From: Streptomyces aidingensis
GTDB lineage: Bacteria; Actinomycetota; Actinomycetes; Streptomycetales; Streptomycetaceae
NCBI RefSeq assembly: GCF_900112355.1
Contig: NZ_FOLM01000003.1
Coordinates: 192,274 to 256,273, forward strand
Direction: 5' to 3'
Length of the DNA: 64,000 bases
Position numbers and translations under genes: made by a program. Under the pieces are notes generated by a model. The model saw only the letters and a list, made by a program, of their open reading frames with translations, was not told where the DNA came from and searched no databases. Positions 59,426-64,000 of the stretch are shown here, in pieces (position 1 is the first letter of the stretch; the number at the start of each line of letters is the position of its first letter).

Positions 59426-60048
59426 GAGCATCCTCAAAGTACCGCCAAAGGCGTGAATCGGGCATGTTTGGGCGGCTTCAGCGCGGACCGCCGGCGGGCA
59501 CCGGCGCTCGGTGGCCGGTCCCCTCGGCAACCCACCGCAAACTGACCGGGGTTGTGTACCTGGGGGGCGGAGGTGATCACTCCCGGTGATCAATGGGATA
59601 CGCTGAGCCTGGCAGGCAGCATAGCGCTCTCGTGTGACTGGTACGCGCCGGAAAGGACTTGTGGCACGCTAATTTCCGAACCTCAAACCTGCATTCAACA
59701 GGCTTATATGCACAGGGATTTGTCGATCTGTCAGCCAAGGACGGCGCTGACCAGCGAGGTTGTCGACGGCGGTGCATGCGGAAGCTGTCTGGCATGGGCC
59801 AGGGGCATAATCGTGCAGAAGATGTGAAGATCGTTGCCTCTCGGCAAGGCGTCCGGAAGCTGGTATGGTGCCCGGTTCGGCAGGTTGCCGGTTTTTCACC
59901 TTCGGTGCACTCTCGGTGACTTCGGGGTGATCGTCCGGTCCGCTGCGGAGCAGACCGGACGATCATCTGTTCCTTCCGGGGCCCGTAAGGGGCCGGCTGT
60001 TCGGTGTTCGCCTGCTCGGTGCTCGGTGTCCGCGGGACTGCCCGGCGG
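59426..60048. promoter_or_regulatory. Conservon upstream region (623 bases, no supported gene)
   Basis: The longest gap in the window and one of its least GC-rich stretches (especially 59570-59900). Short open frames on both strands here lack the third-position GC bias of real genes. It must contain the promoter of the conservon operon and, at its right end, the terminator of terpene module B. A small RNA or leader element is possible but nothing specific can be shown. Confidence 0.6.
59928..59965. terminator. Hairpin terminator of terpene module B
   Basis: Perfect 13-base stem TGATCGTCCGGTC / GACCGGACGATCA with a 12-base loop, 84 bases past the P450 stop (minus strand). It separates module B from the conservon. 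Confidence 0.8.
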
Positions 60049-61470
60049 TCAGCGCCGGTACGGGATCATCGGGAGCGGGCCGGTCACCAGGGCGGCCTTG
60101 GGCAGCGGCCGGATCACCGTGCCCGGCGCCGGCTCCAGCCGCCATCGCGAGGCCACCGCGGCCAGGGTCAGGGTCGCCTCGGTCATGCCCAGCTCGTCCC
60201 CGGGACACTTCCGGTTGCCCGAGCCGAACGGGATCATGGCCCCCCTCGGCACCTCCCCGGCCCGCTCCGGCAGCCAGCGGTCCGGATCGAACCGGTCCGG
60301 CTCGGCGAACAGCGCCGGGTTCCGCCCCAGCTGATACGGACTGAACAGCATGACGGCGCCCGCGGGCAGAGCCGCCCCGCCCAGTTCCGCGGCCTCCGTC
60401 GTGGTCCGGGTGAGCAGCCAGGCGGGCGGGTAGCGGCGCAGCACCTCGGTCAGGAAGCGCCGGGTGTAGGAGAGCCGGGGCAGGTCGGGCAGGCCCGGCG
60501 GCCGGCCGGCGGCCCCGCCCAGAACCTCGTCCAGCTCGGCGCGCAGCCGGCCCGCGGCCCCGGGCTGGACCGAGAGTTCGTGAAACGCCCAGGACAGCAC
60601 GCCGGCGGTGGTCTCGGTCCCGGCGATCAGCAGCGTCATGGCCTGGTCGTGCAGTTCCCCGAGGGTGGGCCGGTAGCCCTGCCCGGCCGGCCCGGGCTCG
60701 GGCCCGGGCTCCCCGGTTCCGCCGCGGTGGGCATCGAGCAGCAGGGACAGCAGGCCGGCGCCGTCCCCGCCCGTCCCCGAGGCGTCCCGGGCGGCGTTGC
60801 CGACGGTCTGCTCGATGACCTGCGACAGCCGCCTGCGGGCCTGCGCGAAGCGCCGGTTGCCGGGGGTGGGCAGCTTCTCCGCCACGCCCAGCGGCGCGGT
60901 CATCCGCCGGTATATCCCGTCCAGCAGAACGGGCAGGCAGCGCTGGACCTCGGTCACATGCGCGGCCGTGATCCGGGTGGCGAACACCGCGCGGATGGTC
61001 ACCCGGGCGGTCAGCGCGGTGAGCGCGTCGCCGAGGTCCACCGGACGGCCCTCGCGCAGCGAGCCGGCGAACCGCTCGATCTCCTCGGACATCACCTCGG
61101 CGTAGCGCGGCATCCGGGAGGGGTGGAAGGCGGGCTGCACCAGCAGCCGCTGCCGGCGGTGCTCCTGCCAGCCGGAGGTGAACAGGCCATCGCCCACCAG
61201 CGGGCGCACCTTGTCGAACAGCGGGCCGCCCTTGTCGAAGACCCGGGGACTGAGCAGCATCCGGCGCACCAGCTCGGGGTGGCAGACCACATGCGCCCGC
61301 TGCGGGCCGAGCCGGATGTCCACCACGTCGCCGAGCGCGGGCAGCGAGCGGAGAAAGCCGAGCGGGTCGCGCTTGAGGAGAAGGGCGTGGCCCAGGACGG
61401 GCAGGCCGCCCGGCGCCAGGGCGCGGGAGCGGCGCCGGCCGCCGGCCGCCGGGGCTTCTGTTCGGTGCAC
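60049..61470 (-). CDS. Cytochrome P450, terpene module B
   Basis: A 473-residue P450 of the same longer class as the module A enzyme: GGLPVLGHALLLKRDPLGFL, I-helix LIAGTETTAGVL, ExxR in TEVLRRYPP, DRFDPDRW and heme loop FGSGNRKCPGD. The two P450s share many positions (for example RRxRRxLQPAFHxSRxP-like C-helix and LPTPGNRRF), indicating related terpene oxidases. GTG 61470 is preferred over ATG 61518 because AAGGAG lies eight bases upstream. It is 51 bases after cyclase B. Confidence 0.93.
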   Translation of the reverse strand: MHRTEAPAAGGRRRSRALAPGGLPVLGHALLLKRDPLGFLRSLPALGDVVDIRLGPQRAHVVCHPELVRRMLLSPRVFDKGGPLFDKVRPLVGDGLFTSGWQEHRRQRLLVQPAFHPSRMPRYAEVMSEEIERFAGSLREGRPVDLGDALTALTARVTIRAVFATRITAAHVTEVQRCLPVLLDGIYRRMTAPLGVAEKLPTPGNRRFAQARRRLSQVIEQTVGNAARDASGTGGDGAGLLSLLLDAHRGGTGEPGPEPGPAGQGYRPTLGELHDQAMTLLIAGTETTAGVLSWAFHELSVQPGAAGRLRAELDEVLGGAAGRPPGLPDLPRLSYTRRFLTEVLRRYPPAWLLTRTTTEAAELGGAALPAGAVMLFSPYQLGRNPALFAEPDRFDPDRWLPERAGEVPRGAMIPFGSGNRKCPGDELGMTEATLTLAAVASRWRLEPAPGTVIRPLPKAALVTGPLPMIPYRR

Positions 61471-61521
61471 CTGGGGGCTCCTTGGAGGGCTGGTGAGTGC
61501 GCGTCCGGTCCTGGACATCCC

Positions 61522-62625
61522 TCAGGTGCTCTCCGGATGGTGGGGCACGTCCCGGAAGCGGGTGACCGGCGCGGTGAGGCTGAGCCAGCCGGAGGTGGCG
61601 CCGTCCCAGACATAGCCGTCGCCGAAATAACGGGGCGTGAGATATTCGAACTCCTGGCTGCCGCCGATCAGATGGTCCAGCCCCGAGAGATAGGCCCGGA
61701 CATCGGCGCGGTCGCCGAGCGGCCCGGCCAGCACCGCGTCACGGGCGGCGACATAGGCCCGCTCGTGATGCCCGACCATGCCGCACAGCCGGTCGACCGC
61801 CTCCTGGAGCGGCAGCCGTCGGTGGTCGCACAGGACCCTGACCGCGTTCATGGTGTCCCGCAGCGCATGCTCCTTGCGCCAGGAGATCAGATCGTTGACC
61901 AGGATCAGCTGGCGCATGGCGTGCCGGTGCGCCTCCTTCAGCGCCTCGGCGCAGTCGCCGGTGTCCACGGCCATGGCGTACTCGGTGAGCAGGATCAGGA
62001 ACGCACAGCCGAAGCTGTCCGTGCGGACCGTCATATAGGTGTCGAGATCCGGGACTCGTCCCTCGTGCAGATAGGGCACCTCGGTGGCGCACCCGCGCAG
62101 AAAGGCCAGCAGGCTGCCGCGCAGCCGCTCCTGCTGCGCCGGGGAGAGTCCCCGGCTTATCCGCCGCCACAGATCGGTGGCCGCCGTTGCGAAGGGGGTG
62201 CGGCCTGCCGTGTCCGGGCCGGGACCGAAGCCCGCCATGATCTCGGTGAACACCCGCCGGGCCCCGTGCTGGCTGGCGCCCAGCGCGGTGCGGTCACCGG
62301 TCAGGGTGTCGATGACGGTGACGTACTGGTAGAAGTCGGCTATCGCCCGGGCCCGGTCGAACTCGGCGGCCGGGGCCACCAGCGCGCCGTAGAGCCCGTT
62401 GCGCTGGCGCAGGAAGCGCAGCAACCGGTTCTCGTCCGCGAAGCATGCGCCGAGCCGTTCGCGCACCCAGCCGTTGGAGAGGATCTCGATCCTGGCGGCG
62501 TGCGGATGATAGGCGACGGGCAGCAGCCGGGGAAGCTCCGGCAGATGGAACTCCCGGGGCGTCGTGGACGGGCCGGGGTCCGTCCGGTCGGTATGCGGCG
62601 CCTGGTGCACGGGGGTGGTGTTCAC
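61522..62625 (-). CDS. Class I terpene cyclase, module B, with altered aspartate motif
   Basis: A 367-residue terpene cyclase. The second metal motif is canonical (N244-D-L-I-S248-W-R-K-E252), the sensor R201 lies 43 residues before it, and R332-Y333 gives the C-terminal RY pair. The aspartate-rich motif, expected as DDxx(D/E) or DDxxxD, reads D106-T-L-T-G-D111, so the second Asp is Thr. Product unknown. GTG 62625 follows AAGGAG. Middle gene of the module B operon. Confidence 0.88.
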   Translation of the reverse strand: MNTTPVHQAPHTDRTDPGPSTTPREFHLPELPRLLPVAYHPHAARIEILSNGWVRERLGACFADENRLLRFLRQRNGLYGALVAPAAEFDRARAIADFYQYVTVIDTLTGDRTALGASQHGARRVFTEIMAGFGPGPDTAGRTPFATAATDLWRRISRGLSPAQQERLRGSLLAFLRGCATEVPYLHEGRVPDLDTYMTVRTDSFGCAFLILLTEYAMAVDTGDCAEALKEAHRHAMRQLILVNDLISWRKEHALRDTMNAVRVLCDHRRLPLQEAVDRLCGMVGHHERAYVAARDAVLAGPLGDRADVRAYLSGLDHLIGGSQEFEYLTPRYFGDGYVWDGATSGWLSLTAPVTRFRDVPHHPEST

Positions 62626-62776
62626 CGGAGATCTCCTTCTGCGGCTTCGCTGGATCGCTGACGCGTCTCGCTGATGCGTGCGTTTCGCCGGGCGGCGGCG
62701 GCTGCGGCGGCGGCGGTGATGGGCGTCTCGGGGGCGGCCCGGGCGGACGGCGGCCGGGCCCGGGGCTGCGCGCGGA

Positions 62777-63922
62777 TCACGCCGGACGGGTGGTGGCGGC
62801 CCGGGCGATCCGCCGCAGGGCCTCCGCGACGGCCGGCGGGAACGCGGCACCGTGCAGGGCCTGCAGCGCCGCCCGGTAGCGGTCCCTGATCATGCGCTCC
62901 ACCTCGGCGCGGGCGCCGGTGTCGGTGAGCATCCCGCGGATGGTATCGGCCTCCCGCTCGCCGAGGTCGGGGCGGCCCACCAACTGGCGGAGCCGGCCGC
63001 GCTGCGCGGGGGTGGCGAGCCGGAAGGCCAGGGCGAGCAGCACCGTGGCCTTGCCGTCGCGCAGGTCGTCGGTGGCGGGCTTGCCGGTCTTGGCGGGGTC
63101 GCCGAACACCCCGAGCAGATCGTCGCGGAGCTGGAACGCCTCGCCGACCGGCAGGGCGTAGGCGGTGCAGGCGTCGAGGACGGGGCGGCCGGCCCCGGCC
63201 AGCAGGGCGCCCAGGTGCAGGGGCCGTTCGACGGTGTACTTGGCCGTTTTCAGCCGGGCGACTTCCAGTGCCCGGCCCGGCTCCGCCGACGGGCAGCCGG
63301 TGACCAGCAGATCCAGGTACTGGCCCTGCATGACCTCGTTCCGCATGGTGTCGACCAGGGCGAGCGCGCCGGGCAGCCGGTCGGCGGGCAGCCCGGCGCG
63401 GTGCAGCAGCTCGTCGGACCAGGACAGCAGCAGATCACCGGCGAGCAGGGCGGCGCCCGTGCCGAACCGGTCGGGGTCGGCCGCGCCGCCGGGGGCGAGG
63501 TGATCGCGGTGCCGGAGCGCCAGCGTGCGGTGCAGGCTGGGCCGGCCGCGGCGAAGGGCGCTGCCGTCCATCAGGTCGTCGTGGACCAGGGCGAAGGCAT
63601 GGAACAGTTCGAGCGAGGCGGCGGCCCGCAGCACCGGTGCGGAGGCGCCGTGTCCGCCGGCCGCCTGCCAGCCGGAGAGGCAGAGCAGGGGCCGCAGCCG
63701 CTTTCCCCCGCTGAACAGAAAGCCGCGGACGGTCTCCAGCAGGGGCCGCAGCCGCGGTGCCGCGGCATGGATCTTCTCGTCGACGAAGGCGGCGAGTTCG
63801 GTGTCCACCGCTCTCCGGGCCGCCGCCGGACCGCCGGGTCCGGGTTCGCCCGGATCGGGCGCGGGCCCGGTCTCCTCCGGGCCCGCGGGGCGGGTGGTCG
63901 GGGTGGGTGTGACGATGCTCAT
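62777..63922 (-). CDS. Polyprenyl (likely geranylgeranyl) diphosphate synthase
   Basis: A 381-residue trans-prenyltransferase: SGGKRLRPLLC, first Asp-rich motif ALVHDDLMDGS, MQGQYLDLL, KTAKYTVERPL and second Asp-rich motif FQLRDDLLGVFGD. It chains isopentenyl diphosphate to supply the substrate of the adjacent cyclase. FPP or GGPP as product cannot be decided from the residues flanking DDLMD. The first ~35 residues are Pro/Gly/Thr-rich. ATG 63922; first gene of module B, 151 bases before the cyclase. Confidence 0.92.
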   Translation of the reverse strand: MSIVTPTPTTRPAGPEETGPAPDPGEPGPGGPAAARRAVDTELAAFVDEKIHAAAPRLRPLLETVRGFLFSGGKRLRPLLCLSGWQAAGGHGASAPVLRAAASLELFHAFALVHDDLMDGSALRRGRPSLHRTLALRHRDHLAPGGAADPDRFGTGAALLAGDLLLSWSDELLHRAGLPADRLPGALALVDTMRNEVMQGQYLDLLVTGCPSAEPGRALEVARLKTAKYTVERPLHLGALLAGAGRPVLDACTAYALPVGEAFQLRDDLLGVFGDPAKTGKPATDDLRDGKATVLLALAFRLATPAQRGRLRQLVGRPDLGEREADTIRGMLTDTGARAEVERMIRDRYRAALQALHGAAFPPAVAEALRRIARAATTRPA

Positions 63923-64000
63923 GTGCCCTGGCCTCCTCCACGTCTGGCACCTCAGGGTGAGGCGGAGGGCCGACCGCGGGACAGACGGGCGGCCACTCTG

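Noticed and set aside
59552..59827. A 91-codon plus-strand frame in the conservon upstream gap
   Set aside because: Lacks third-position GC bias and a ribosome binding site, and contains many rare codons; more likely non-coding.
59600..59900. Less GC-rich patch considered as a tRNA or a mobile element footprint
   Set aside because: No cloverleaf, no CCA-type acceptor stem, no terminal inverted repeats or target duplication found.

Overview
The window reads as high-GC actinobacterial chromosome, almost certainly Streptomyces. Third-codon positions are nearly all G or C, GTG starts are common, and the families present (conservon, PQQ-repeat kinase, purine-ureide locus, bacterial terpene cyclases with P450s) are typical of that genus. 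No tRNA, rRNA, insertion sequence, integrase or CRISPR array was seen. All functions below come from reading motifs; no database search was run.

Region 1 (about 0.3-30 kb) is a nearly complete purine-to-glyoxylate pathway. It holds a PucR-type regulator, a three-subunit xanthine dehydrogenase with XdhC, an 8-oxoguanine/guanine-type deaminase, UraD, UraH and uricase, a MocA-like cofactor nucleotidyltransferase, malate synthase, and an IclR-type repressor (AllR-like) divergent from allantoinase and allantoicase. Two matching inverted repeats (TCAAC-N5-GTTGA) lie before uraD and before allantoinase and are good AllR operator candidates. Interspersed are a PAS-PP2C phosphatase, a zinc-ribbon protein with a degenerate Mrr-like nuclease fold, an HTH_42 (AlkZ-like) protein, a Ser/Thr kinase with a PQQ propeller, a TrmH methyltransferase, a P450 and a second-type EPSP synthase. 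A broken polysaccharide lyase family 8 fragment sits just downstream of malate synthase.

Region 2 (30-51 kb) carries housekeeping and accessory genes: an amidase, an NfeD/slipin pair, a GH5-like glycosidase with its LacI regulator and ACCGGT-centred operators, a ROK glucokinase, glycerate kinase (which fits glyoxylate use), a BCCT transporter, a phytoene-desaturase-like oxidoreductase, an inositol-monophosphatase-like enzyme, a gamma-glutamyltransferase, a sirtuin and a PGRP amidase.

Region 3 (51-64 kb) is the most unusual part. Two terpene modules flank a complete five-gene conservon (histidine kinase, roadblock protein, DUF742 protein, small GTPase, P450). Module A is a P450 divergent from a methyltransferase and a terpene cyclase. 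Module B is a prenyl diphosphate synthase, a second terpene cyclase with an altered metal motif, and another P450. Strong palindromic terminators separate the three units. I infer a linked terpenoid locus, possibly making a C-methylated product, with a G-protein-like signalling module embedded in it.
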